Assembly (NCBI GenBank): GCA_903933395.1
Contig: CAIZKA010000296.1
Location: 1 to 7,552 of the forward strand
Origin: an uncultured beta proteobacterium
GTDB lineage: Bacteria; Pseudomonadota; Gammaproteobacteria; Burkholderiales; Rhodocyclaceae
Direction: 5' to 3'
Length of the DNA: 7,552 nucleotides
Below the pieces are notes generated by a model. That model made no database searches, was not told the DNA's origin, and saw nothing but the letters and a program-made list of their open reading frames with translations. Made by a program: the position numbers and the translations under genes. Positions 1 to 6,388 of the stretch are shown in pieces. Every line of letters starts with the position of its first letter. Within the stretch, counting starts at the first letter, position 1.

Positions 1-4
1 CATG

Positions 5-30
5 ATCCGGAATATCGAATCCGGAATTTC
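5..30. repeat. Tandem 12-base direct repeat upstream of sbp
   Basis: ATCCGGAATATC (5-16) recurs as ATCCGGAATTTC (19-30), 11 of 12 bases identical, with a 14-base period. Each copy contains the self-complementary hexamer TCCGGA. The pair lies 65-90 bases ahead of the sbp start codon, a usual place for an activator site. CysB is a plausible binder because sbp genes belong to the cysteine regulon, but CysB sites are poorly conserved and this is inference. The repeat may continue beyond the left edge. Confidence 0.4.
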
Positions 31-94
31 TTGGTTCGTTTCGCGACCGGTAATCACTAGAGTTCCTCCATCCCAACCGATAGAGGCAAGCACC

Positions 95-1096
95 ATGATC
101 CGCTCTTCCCTACTCGCGGCACTGCTCGGCATCGCACTGAGCGCCCAGGCCGCCGACGTCACCCTGCTCAACGTCTCCTACGACCCGACGCGCGAGCTCT
201 ACCAGGACTTCAACGCCGCCTTCGCCAAACACTTGAAGGCCAAGACCGGCGACAACGTCACCGTCAAGCAATCACATGGCGGCGCCGGCAAGCAGGCACG
301 CGCCGTGATCGACGGGCTGGAAGCCGACGTCGTCACGCTGGCCCTGGCCTATGACATCGACGCCATCGCCGAGAAGGCCAAATTGTTCCCGGCCGACTGG
401 CAAAAACGCCTGCAGCACAATTCCTCTCCCTACACCTCGACCATCGTCTTTCTGGTACGCAAGGGCAATCCCAAGGGCATCCGCGACTGGAACGACCTGG
501 TCAAGCCGGGCACCGGCGTCATCACGCCGAACCCGAAGACCTCCGGCGGCGCGCGCTGGAACTACCTGGCGGCCTGGGCCTATGCGCTGAAGCAGCCGGG
601 CGGCAACGAAGAGACGGCCAAGGAATTTGTCCGCAAGATCTTTGCCAACGTGCCGGTGCTGGATTCCGGTGCGCGCGGCTCGACCACTACCTTCGTCGAA
701 CGCGGCATCGGCGACGTCCTGCTGGCCTGGGAAAACGAGGCCTACCTGGCGGTCAAGGAACTCGGCCCGGACAAAGTCGAGATCGTCGTCCCGTCGCTCT
801 CCATTCTGGCCGAACCCCCTGTGACGCTGGTCGACAAGTTCGCCGACAAGCACGGCACGCGCAAGGTCGCCGAAGCCTACCTGCAATACCTGTATTCCGA
901 AGAAGGCCAGGACATCGCCGGCAAGCACTACTACCGGCCGATCGACAAGAAGATCGCGGCGAAATACGCCAAGACCTTCGCCCCGGTCAAGCTGATCACC
1001 ATCGACGAAGTCTTCGGCGGCTGGCAGAAGGCGCAGAAGGCCCATTTCGAAGACGGCGGCAGTTTCGACCAGATCTACAAGCCGGCGGGACGCTGA
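95..1096 (+). CDS. sbp: Periplasmic sulfate-binding protein Sbp
   Basis: This is the solute-binding subunit of the sulfate/thiosulfate ABC importer, which captures sulfate in the periplasm and delivers it to CysTWA. The 333-residue product has the family's usual length. It starts with a Sec signal peptide: a basic start (MIR), a hydrophobic core, and an AQA cleavage site after residue 19. Nearly every block matches E. coli Sbp as I recall it: LLNVSYDPTRELY (24-36), QSHGGAGKQ (59-67), then NPKTSGGARWNY, GARGSTTTFVERGIGDV, YYRP and EFGGW-like VFGGW. The frame is open upstream to base 2, but the ATG at 95 is chosen because it begins the signal peptide and has GAGG (83-86) eight bases ahead. No transporter gene follows it; the permease and ATPase genes lie about 5 kb away on the other strand. 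Sulfate specificity is inferred from family resemblance. Confidence 0.95.
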   Translation: MIRSSLLAALLGIALSAQAADVTLLNVSYDPTRELYQDFNAAFAKHLKAKTGDNVTVKQSHGGAGKQARAVIDGLEADVVTLALAYDIDAIAEKAKLFPADWQKRLQHNSSPYTSTIVFLVRKGNPKGIRDWNDLVKPGTGVITPNPKTSGGARWNYLAAWAYALKQPGGNEETAKEFVRKIFANVPVLDSGARGSTTTFVERGIGDVLLAWENEAYLAVKELGPDKVEIVVPSLSILAEPPVTLVDKFADKHGTRKVAEAYLQYLYSEEGQDIAGKHYYRPIDKKIAAKYAKTFAPVKLITIDEVFGGWQKAQKAHFEDGGSFDQIYKPAGR

Positions 1097-1109
1097 ACCC
1101 GCAATCCAG

Positions 1110-1141
1110 GCGGCAGGCCGGGCGTGAGCGCTGCCTGCCGC
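1110..1141 (+). terminator. Hairpin just after sbp, possible terminator
   Basis: GCGGCAGGC (1110-1118) and GCCTGCCGC (1133-1141) form a perfect 9-bp stem with a 14-base loop, beginning 13 bases after the sbp stop codon. It is followed by ATTTCG rather than a real T-tract, so it is at best a weak intrinsic terminator. It may instead protect the 3' end of the sbp message. Confidence 0.35.
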
Positions 1142-1269
1142 ATTTCGTCGACCCGCAGGCGCGCTGGTCGCCGCAAACTTCCAGGAGTCAGCGCTGGTGA
1201 AGCCCCTGCGCAGCAAGGCGGTCGAGCAAAGTACACTCTCCTCGCCGCTGCGGATGGCGGCACGGCGGG

Positions 1270-1294
1270 CTGTCTTGAGCGTTTGAAAAGACAG
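1270..1294 (-). terminator. Hairpin downstream of the osmC-ycaO stop
   Basis: CTGTCTT (1270-1276) and AAGACAG (1288-1294) form a 7-bp stem with an 11-base loop, 17 bases past the stop codon of the minus-strand fusion gene. On the minus strand it is followed by CCCGCC, with no T-tract, so a role in ending the ycaO transcript is only possible. The palindrome GTTGCAAC (1300-1307) lies between the stop and this stem. Confidence 0.22.
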
Positions 1295-1311
1295 TGGCAG
1301 TTGCAACGGGA

Positions 1312-3519
1312 TCAAGCGGCCACCTTGGCCCGCGCCATGTGCAGTTTCCTGTAGCTATCGACCAGGCGCTGGTGTCTGTCGAGCCCTTCCAGCTTCATGC
1401 TGGTTGGCGTCAAGCCGAAGAAGCGCACGCTGCCGTCCACCGCCCCCATCGCCGCATCCATCCTCGGGTCACCAAACATCCGGCGGAAGTTGACCGCGTA
1501 ATCGTCCAGTTCCAGGTCGTCGTCCAGCAGCACCTCAAGCACCACATTCAAGGCCTGATAAAACAAACCGCGCTCGACCGTGTTTTCGTTGTACTGTAGA
1601 AAGCTTCCCACCAGTTCGTGCGCCGCTTCAAATTGCTGCAAGGCGAGGTGGATCAGCAGCTTCAATTCCAGAATTGTCAGCTGACCCCAAGCCGTGTTCT
1701 CGTCAAACTCGATGCCGATCAGCGTGATGATGTCGGTGTAATCATCCAGCTCACTGTCTTCCAAACGCTTGAGCAGTGCTTTCAGCCTGGCATCATCGAG
1801 GCGATGCAAGTTCAGAATATCGGCACGAAACGATAGCGCCTTGTTGGTGTTATCCCAGATCAAATCCTCGACCGGATAAATTTCCGAATAACCCGGCACC
1901 AGAATGCGGCAGGCCACCGCGTTGCAACTGCCGCCGAGTTGCTCATGAACCGCCATGTAGGCTTCCTTGCCCAGGCCTTCGAGAATGCCGAACAGCGTCG
2001 TAGCTTCGTCGGTATTGGAATTTTCACCGTACCCGGAAAAGTCCCACTCGACAAAATCGAAATCCGCTTTGGCACTGAAAAAGCGCCACGACACCAAGCC
2101 GCTGGAATCAATAAAGTGCTCAACAAAGTTATTCGGCTCGGTCACGGCGTTACTTTCAAAGGTGGGCCGAGGTAAATCGTTCAGACCTTCAAAACTGCGT
2201 CCCTGCAGCAGTTCGGTCAGGCTGCGTTCCAGCGCCACCTCCAGGCTGGGGTGCGCCCCGAACGAGGCAAACACACCGCCCGTTCGCGGGTTCATCAAGG
2301 TGACGCACATCACGGGAAACTCCCCGCCCAGCGATGCATCCTTCACCAGCACCGGAAAGCCCTGCTTCTCCAGTTCCTCAATGCCCGCCAGAATGCCGGG
2401 GTATTTCGCCAGCACTTCGTGCGGCACATCGGGCAGTGCGATTTCGCCTTCCAGAATTTCGCGCTTGACCGCCCGTTCGAAAATCTCCGACAGGCATTGC
2501 ACCTGCGCTTCAGCCAGTGTATTGCCGGCACTCATGCCATTGCTGAGGAACAGGTTGTCGATCAGGTTGGCCGGGAAATACACCACCTCACCGTCGGACT
2601 GCCGCACATACGGCAGCGAACAGATGCCGCGCTGCACATTGCCGGAGTTGGTGTCGACCAGATGCGAGCCACGCAACTCGTCATCGGGGTTGTAAATTTG
2701 CCGGCAGTATTCATCGAGAATACCAGCCGGCAGCGCATCCTTGCGGCCCGGCTTGAACCAGCGCTCATTCGGGTAATGCACGAAGGCTGCGTTGCCAATA
2801 TCTTCCCCCCAGAACTGGTCGTTGTAGAAATGATTGCAATTCATCCGCTCGATGAATTCTCCCAAGGCCGACGCCAAGGCACTTTCCTTGGTCGCCCCCT
2901 TGCCGTTGGTAAAACACATCGGCGAGTGCGCATCGCGGATATGCAGTGACCAGACATTGGGAACCAGATTGCGCCACGAAGCGATTTCGATCTTCATGCC
3001 CAGGCTCGCCAAAATCCCCGACATATTGGCGATGGTTTGCTCCAGCGGCAGATCCTTGCCGGCGATATAGGTACTCGCTTCCGCAACTGGACTCAGCATC
3101 AGAAGTGACTGAGCATCGGCATCCAGATTTTCCACTTCCTCAATCACAAACTCGGGCCCGGCTTGCACCACCTTTTTCACCGTACAACGGTCGATGGAAC
3201 GCAAAATTCCCTGGCGGTCCTTGGCGGAAATATCCGCCGGTAGTTCGACCTGAATCTTGAAAATCTGCTGGTAGCGATTTCCCGGATCGACAATATTGTT
3301 CTGCGACAGGCGGATGTTGTCGGTGGGGATGTTGCGAGTTTCGCAGTACAGCTTTACAAAGTAAGCCGCACACAAGGCCGATGAAGCCAGAAAGTAATCG
3401 AACGGCCCCGGCGCCGAACCATCGCCCTTATAGCGGATAGGCTGATCGGCCACCACCGTGAAGTCATCGAACTTCGCTTCAAGACGAAGCTTGTCGAGAA
3501 AGTTGACCTTGATTTCCAT
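1312..3519 (-). CDS. OsmC-like domain fused to YcaO-type protein
   Basis: This 735-residue protein has two parts. Residues 1-140 are OsmC-like. Cys50 (in SSALC) and Cys112 (in DRCTVKK) sit where the redox cysteine pair of OsmC peroxidases lies, and there is an extra Cys59. Residues 150-735 align along their length with E. coli YcaO as I recall it. They include FTNGKGATKESALASALGEF, the ATP/Mg-type motif SALGEFIER (217-225), NGMSAGNT, the second motif LSEIFER (343-349) and FIDSSGLVSW. A helical, TPR-like tail follows from about 565. YcaO proteins activate amide backbones with ATP; the E. coli one is linked to RimO-dependent beta-methylthiolation of ribosomal protein S12. The C-terminus (MARAKVAA) lacks the PxPxP end of azoline-forming cyclodehydratases, and no precursor peptide or partner gene is near, so a TOMM role is unlikely. 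The frame extends to a TTG at 3531; the ATG at 3519 is preferred although neither has a good ribosome site. The gene is more A/T-rich than its neighbours. OsmC-YcaO fusions are already known in proteobacteria; the in vivo reaction is not. Confidence 0.92.
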   Translation of the reverse strand: MEIKVNFLDKLRLEAKFDDFTVVADQPIRYKGDGSAPGPFDYFLASSALCAAYFVKLYCETRNIPTDNIRLSQNNIVDPGNRYQQIFKIQVELPADISAKDRQGILRSIDRCTVKKVVQAGPEFVIEEVENLDADAQSLLMLSPVAEASTYIAGKDLPLEQTIANMSGILASLGMKIEIASWRNLVPNVWSLHIRDAHSPMCFTNGKGATKESALASALGEFIERMNCNHFYNDQFWGEDIGNAAFVHYPNERWFKPGRKDALPAGILDEYCRQIYNPDDELRGSHLVDTNSGNVQRGICSLPYVRQSDGEVVYFPANLIDNLFLSNGMSAGNTLAEAQVQCLSEIFERAVKREILEGEIALPDVPHEVLAKYPGILAGIEELEKQGFPVLVKDASLGGEFPVMCVTLMNPRTGGVFASFGAHPSLEVALERSLTELLQGRSFEGLNDLPRPTFESNAVTEPNNFVEHFIDSSGLVSWRFFSAKADFDFVEWDFSGYGENSNTDEATTLFGILEGLGKEAYMAVHEQLGGSCNAVACRILVPGYSEIYPVEDLIWDNTNKALSFRADILNLHRLDDARLKALLKRLEDSELDDYTDIITLIGIEFDENTAWGQLTILELKLLIHLALQQFEAAHELVGSFLQYNENTVERGLFYQALNVVLEVLLDDDLELDDYAVNFRRMFGDPRMDAAMGAVDGSVRFFGLTPTSMKLEGLDRHQRLVDSYRKLHMARAKVAA

Positions 3520-3559
3520 GCGGGAATCCAAAAATGGCGCTCAAAAGGAGCAGGTCGCT

Positions 3560-3565
3560 ATTATC
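3560..3565 (-). promoter_or_regulatory. Possible -10 element for osmC-ycaO
   Basis: Read on the minus strand this is GATAAT, five of six matches to TATAAT, about 40 bases ahead of the ATG at 3519. No good TTGACA-like box lies 16-18 bases further upstream (the sequence there is G/C-rich with a run of five Ts), so the call rests on the -10 alone. Confidence 0.25.
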
Positions 3566-3601
3566 GAATTTCCCCGCCGGAAAAACCGTGCGTCTCGGTA
3601 G

Positions 3602-3913
3602 TTCGAGGATCCGGGGTGCTGGCGCCGATTTACCCATTTTCTGCCGCAGGGGCCGCTGCCCTTTCCCGGCATGGTGGTGGCCAGCACCAACGACCCCCGG
3701 GTAAGCCACGAAGTGGCGCGCGGCTGGGCCGCGCGCTGGAACAGCCGCTTCGTCAGCGTCTGGGCGCAGGGGCACATCAATGGCGAATCCGGCCATGGCC
3801 CGTGGCCGCAGGGATGGGCGTTGCTCAATGAACTGCTCGAAGCTGCACCGCAGCCTAATGCCGAGCACCCGCAATCGCCGGATTGTGCAAATGAAACGGT
3901 ATTTGCTGCCTGA
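3602..3913 (+). pseudogene. 3' remnant of RBBP9/YdeN-type alpha/beta hydrolase
   Basis: The frame opens after a TAG at 3599-3601 and ends at TGA 3911-3913. From about 3626 it reads like the last third of the RBBP9/YdeN serine hydrolase family: LPFPGMVVASTNDP, then SRFVSVWAQGHINGESGHG and WPQGWALL. The Asp of TNDP and the His of GHIN correspond to two members of the catalytic triad. The N-terminal half, with the GHSxG-type nucleophile serine, is absent: only about 100 bases separate the remnant from the ycaO start, and no frame there encodes it. Family members are about 180-200 residues, so roughly half is lost. An internal ATG at 3671 could start an 80-residue peptide, but it would lack the nucleophile. 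Base composition matches the G/C-rich surroundings, so this looks like a resident gene broken by a rearrangement. The alternative, a functional small protein, seems unlikely. Confidence 0.75.
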
Positions 3914-3940
3914 AGCAATTCGCTTCAGGCAGCTTTCCTT
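3905..3940 (+). terminator. Perfect 12-bp stem-loop terminator
   Basis: GCTGCCTGAAGC (3905-3916) and GCTTCAGGCAGC (3922-3933) form a perfect 12-bp stem with the loop AATTC, followed on the plus strand by TTTCCTT. The left arm includes the TGA stop of the truncated hydrolase, so this was probably that gene's own terminator. It also lies 9 bases past the cysK stop on the minus strand. There it is followed by AAATACC, so termination of cysK would rely on the stem alone. Confidence 0.65.
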
Positions 3941-3942
3941 GC

Positions 3943-4887
3943 TCAGACTTCCAGGTGTTGGTACAGCACCGTCGACAGGTAACGCTCGCCGAAGGACGGA
4001 ATGATCACCACCAACAGCTTGCCCTTGTTCTCCGGCCGCTTGGCGACTTCCAGCGCCGCCCAGACCGCGGCACCCGACGAGATGCCGACCAGCAGGCCTT
4101 CCTCGGTGGCCAGGCGGCGCGCCGTCGTCAGCGCCTGATCGTTGGTGACGCGGAATATCTCGTCGTAGATTTTCGTGTTGAGGATGGACGGCACGAAGCC
4201 TGCGCCGATGCCCTGGATCGGGTGCGGGCCGCGCGCGCCGCCGGACAGCACCGGGCTGGCATCGGGCTCGACGGCAATGATCTGCACGCCGGGGCGGCGC
4301 GCCCTGAGCACTTCGCCGACGCCGGTGATGGTGCCGCCGGTGCCGATGCCGGAGACGAAGATATCGACCTTGCCGTCGGTATCCGCCCAGATTTCCTCGG
4401 CGGTCGTGTTGCGATGGATCTCGGGATTGGCCGGATTGTCGAACTGCTGCGGAATGAAGTAGCGCGAATCGGCAGCCGCCAGTTCCTCGGCCTTCCTGAT
4501 TGCCCCCGGCATGCCCTCCGGCCCCGGGGTCAGGAACAGCTCGGCACCATAGGCCTTGAGGATCAGCTTGCGCTCGCGGCTCATGGTCTCGGGCATGACG
4601 AAGGCCATCTTGTAGCCGCGCGCGGCGGCCACCATGGCCAGCCCGATGCCGGTGTTGCCGGAAGTCGGTTCGAGGATGATGGTGTCCGGCTTGATCCTGC
4701 CGGCCTTTTCGGCGGCATCGAGCATGGCGACCGCGATGCGGTCCTTGACGCTGTGGGCGGGATTGAAGAATTCGAGCTTCAGCGCGATGGTGGCCGCGTT
4801 CTCGAACTCCTTGCCGGCATTGACGCGATTGAGTCGAACCAGCGGGGTTTTGCCGATCAGCTCGGCGACGTTGTTGGCGATTTTCAT
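3943..4887 (-). CDS. cysK: Cysteine synthase A (O-acetylserine sulfhydrylase)
   Basis: This cytoplasmic PLP enzyme makes L-cysteine from O-acetyl-L-serine and sulfide, the last step of sulfate assimilation. The 314-residue product has the usual CysK length. PLP binds Lys48 in NPAHSVKDR. The asparagine/substrate loop is TSGNTG (75-80), the phosphate-binding loop is GIGTGGT (180-186), and Ser298 in PSFGERYLST is the family's contact to the pyridine nitrogen. GIGAGFVP is also typical. NPAHSVKDR and the absence of CysM hallmarks favour CysK over CysM, though PLP-enzyme substrate calls from sequence are not absolute. The frame is open to 5034, but the ATG at 4887 begins the conserved MKIANNVAELIGKTPLVRL start and has GGGAG (4899-4895) seven bases ahead. 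The gene follows orf51 by only 4 bases, so orf105, orf51 and cysK probably share a transcript. Confidence 0.95.
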   Translation of the reverse strand: MKIANNVAELIGKTPLVRLNRVNAGKEFENAATIALKLEFFNPAHSVKDRIAVAMLDAAEKAGRIKPDTIILEPTSGNTGIGLAMVAAARGYKMAFVMPETMSRERKLILKAYGAELFLTPGPEGMPGAIRKAEELAAADSRYFIPQQFDNPANPEIHRNTTAEEIWADTDGKVDIFVSGIGTGGTITGVGEVLRARRPGVQIIAVEPDASPVLSGGARGPHPIQGIGAGFVPSILNTKIYDEIFRVTNDQALTTARRLATEEGLLVGISSGAAVWAALEVAKRPENKGKLLVVIIPSFGERYLSTVLYQHLEV

Positions 4888-4891
4888 TTTA

Positions 4892-5047
4892 TTACTCCCG
4901 GAAAGTGACGGAATTGTATTCATAGTCGTTGGGTGCCGCCAGTCGCGAGGCTGCGGCATCACGCAATCGGCGACTCCGCATGCCGATGGCCAGAAGCCAT
5001 GGATACAGTGCGTAGAAGAGCAGCAGCAACGCAAAGCGCCAGGCCAT
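4892..5047 (-). CDS. Small single-pass membrane protein, unrecognised
   Basis: This is a 51-residue frame not resembling anything I recognise. It begins MAWRFALLLLFYALYPWLLA. A hydrophobic stretch at about 5-22 would span the membrane once, followed by the basic run RSRRLR (24-29) and a polar tail rich in Asn, Tyr and Asp. The positive charges predict a cytoplasmic C-terminus. Support for it being real is positional. Its ATG lies 5 bases after the orf105 stop, and its TAA lies 4 bases before the cysK ATG, immediately after the cysK ribosome site GGGAG, which forms its last codons. This is the layout of translationally coupled genes. There is no convincing ribosome site of its own, so coupling to orf105 would be needed. 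It could also be a chance frame in what is otherwise a 165-base gap. Confidence 0.5.
   Translation of the reverse strand: MAWRFALLLLFYALYPWLLAIGMRSRRLRDAAASRLAAPNDYEYNSVTFRE
4895..4899 (-). promoter_or_regulatory. cysK ribosome-binding site inside the end of orf51
   Basis: GGGAG on the minus strand, seven bases ahead of the cysK ATG. It overlaps the last two codons of orf51, and the orf51 TAA follows at once. This arrangement fixes the cysK start and allows termination-reinitiation coupling. Confidence 0.75.
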
Positions 5048-5052
5048 GTCAG

Positions 5053-5370
5053 CTAATCGCCGGCAAGGCCGTCGTTATCGGGCCGCTTCACCTGCCAGCC
5101 CCACTGTTCAAGAAGATGTTGCGCCTGCTCCAGTCGCCGATGGACGCGACCCTGTTGCCGGCTTGTCTCGGATCGCTCGGCCTTGGCGGCTTGACGCAAC
5201 TCGTAGCCGTGCTGTTCCAGCCAGATCAGGACGCGTTCCAGTCCCTTTACCCCCAGGCCCGGCGCCCGCTCTAGTCGGGCCAGCCCGAGTTGTGCCACGT
5301 CCATTGGCTTGATTTCGGCCTTGTTCAGCAAGCGCCGCAGAGCGTTGGCCTCCCGACAGTTGAGCTCCAT
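5053..5370 (-). CDS. Conserved-looking 105-residue protein, unknown function
   Basis: I do not recognise this 105-residue protein. It is soluble and largely helical, with no signal or membrane segment. Residues 8-57 (LRRLLNKAEIKPMDVAQLGL, then LERAPGLGVKGLERVLIWLEQHGY) have the rhythm of a helix-hairpin-helix: a short helical unit, an APGLGVKGLE turn, then a helix. This resembles the RNA polymerase alpha C-terminal domain (LKRAGI...L..v.nLG.KsLeei...L...G). That is a pattern match by eye, and nucleic-acid binding is only a suggestion. The C-terminal third is basic and helical (RRLEQAQHLLEQWGWQVKRP), and its LLEQWGW echoes WLEQHGY in the first part, hinting at an internal repeat. The ATG at 5370 has AAGGA six bases ahead. 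The gene sits 77 bases after cysB and 5 bases before orf51, at the head of an apparent orf105-orf51-cysK unit. Confidence 0.72.
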   Translation of the reverse strand: MELNCREANALRRLLNKAEIKPMDVAQLGLARLERAPGLGVKGLERVLIWLEQHGYELRQAAKAERSETSRQQGRVHRRLEQAQHLLEQWGWQVKRPDNDGLAGD

Positions 5371-5376
5371 GTGCAG

Positions 5377-5381
5377 TCCTT
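5377..5381 (-). promoter_or_regulatory. Ribosome-binding site of orf105
   Basis: AAGGA on the minus strand, six bases ahead of the ATG at 5370. It is the clearest argument that this 105-residue frame is translated from that start. Confidence 0.65.
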
Positions 5382-5447
5382 GATCTACCGGGTCAGGAAA
5401 GCGGCCAAGGCAGGCGGCCTTTTCGATACGGCAGGCTGCGGCCGGGA

Positions 5448-6388
5448 TCAGTCGAGGGCAAGTTCATCTTTGCCGGGTTCAAGGGCTGCGCGCACGACCG
5501 CCTCGGTCAGATCAGCGGCGCAGAACTCGATGAAGCGATAGGCAAAGCCGCGCAGGTAGTGGCCGCGGCGCACGGCGATGCGCGTGGTGTTGGCGGGGAA
5601 AATGTCCTTGCCGTCAAGCAGCGCCAGGCCCTCGTCCTTCTTCGGGTGCCAGGCCATCGAGGCGACGATGCCGACGCCAAGGCCCAGCTCGACATAGGTC
5701 TTGATCACGTCGGCGTCGAGCGCGGACATCACGATGTCAGGTGTCAGGCCGGCGTCGGCAAAGGCACGGTCGATGCGGCTGCGGCCGGTGAAACCCTCGT
5801 GGTAGGTGATCAGCGGATAGTCGGCGAGCTGCTCCAGCGTCGCGCTTCCCGCACCGGCCAGCGGATGGTCGCGCGGCACGATGACCGCATGGTGCCATTC
5901 GTACCAGGGAAAACTGACCAGATCCGCCTCGCTGTCGAGCGCCTCGGTGGCGACGCCGATGTCGGCTTCTCCGCTGCGCAGCATGGCAACGATTTCCTTC
6001 GGGCTGCCCTGATGCAGGGCCAGATGCACCCTGGGAAAGGCGGCCTTGAACTTCGCCACCACTTCGGGCAGCGCATAGCGCGCCTGGGTATGGGTGGTGA
6101 CGATCGTCAACTGGCCGACGTCGCGGTTGGAGAACTGCTCGGCCAGGCGCTTGATGTTGAGGGCATCGAGCAGCATGCGCTCGACCACGCTGACCATTTC
6201 CTTGCCCGGATCGGTCAAGCCCGTCAGGCGCTTGCCGCGGCGGACGAAGAGCTCGATGCCGAGTTCGTCCTCGAGGTCCTTGATGTGCTTGGACACGCCG
6301 GACTGCGAGGTATACAGGGCATTGGCGACTTCGGTCAGGTTGAAGTCGCGGCGGACCGCTTCGCGGATGATGCGCAGTTGCTGGAAGT

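Noticed and set aside
31..59. sbp promoter with TTGGTT as -35
   Set aside because: No acceptable -10 lies 16-18 bases downstream (TCACTA at best), so no promoter is called.
1097..1311. Search for the missing 5' half of the hydrolase left of ycaO
   Set aside because: The frames I examined there give no hydrolase-like motif or GHSxG; the stretch appears non-coding, with two hairpins only.
272..1315. Long minus-strand frame opposite sbp
   Set aside because: Antisense shadow of a well-matched sbp gene in G/C-rich DNA; no recognisable domain or ribosome site.
2251..2949. Plus-strand frames opposite the ycaO gene (also 1967-2695)
   Set aside because: They lie wholly inside the conserved YcaO coding region and show no family motifs.
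1312..3913. A thiazole/oxazole-modified peptide cluster around YcaO
   Set aside because: No dehydrogenase, E1-like partner or precursor peptide is in the window, and YcaO lacks the PxPxP C-terminus.
3955..4908. Plus-strand 317-residue frame opposite cysK
   Set aside because: Complement of a certain cysK gene; its repetitive Gly/Asp/Arg composition is typical of an antisense frame.
4888..5034. N-terminal extension of cysK to 5034
   Set aside because: The extra residues are Cys/His-rich and unlike any CysK. The ATG at 4887 has the ribosome site, and the interval is better explained by orf51 in another frame.
5398..5422. Possible terminator between cysB and orf105
   Set aside because: Only short stems are possible (GGCC/GGCC with a bulge, or AAGGC/GCCTT), and there is no T-tract on the minus strand. 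It is too weak to call, so read-through into orf105 remains possible.
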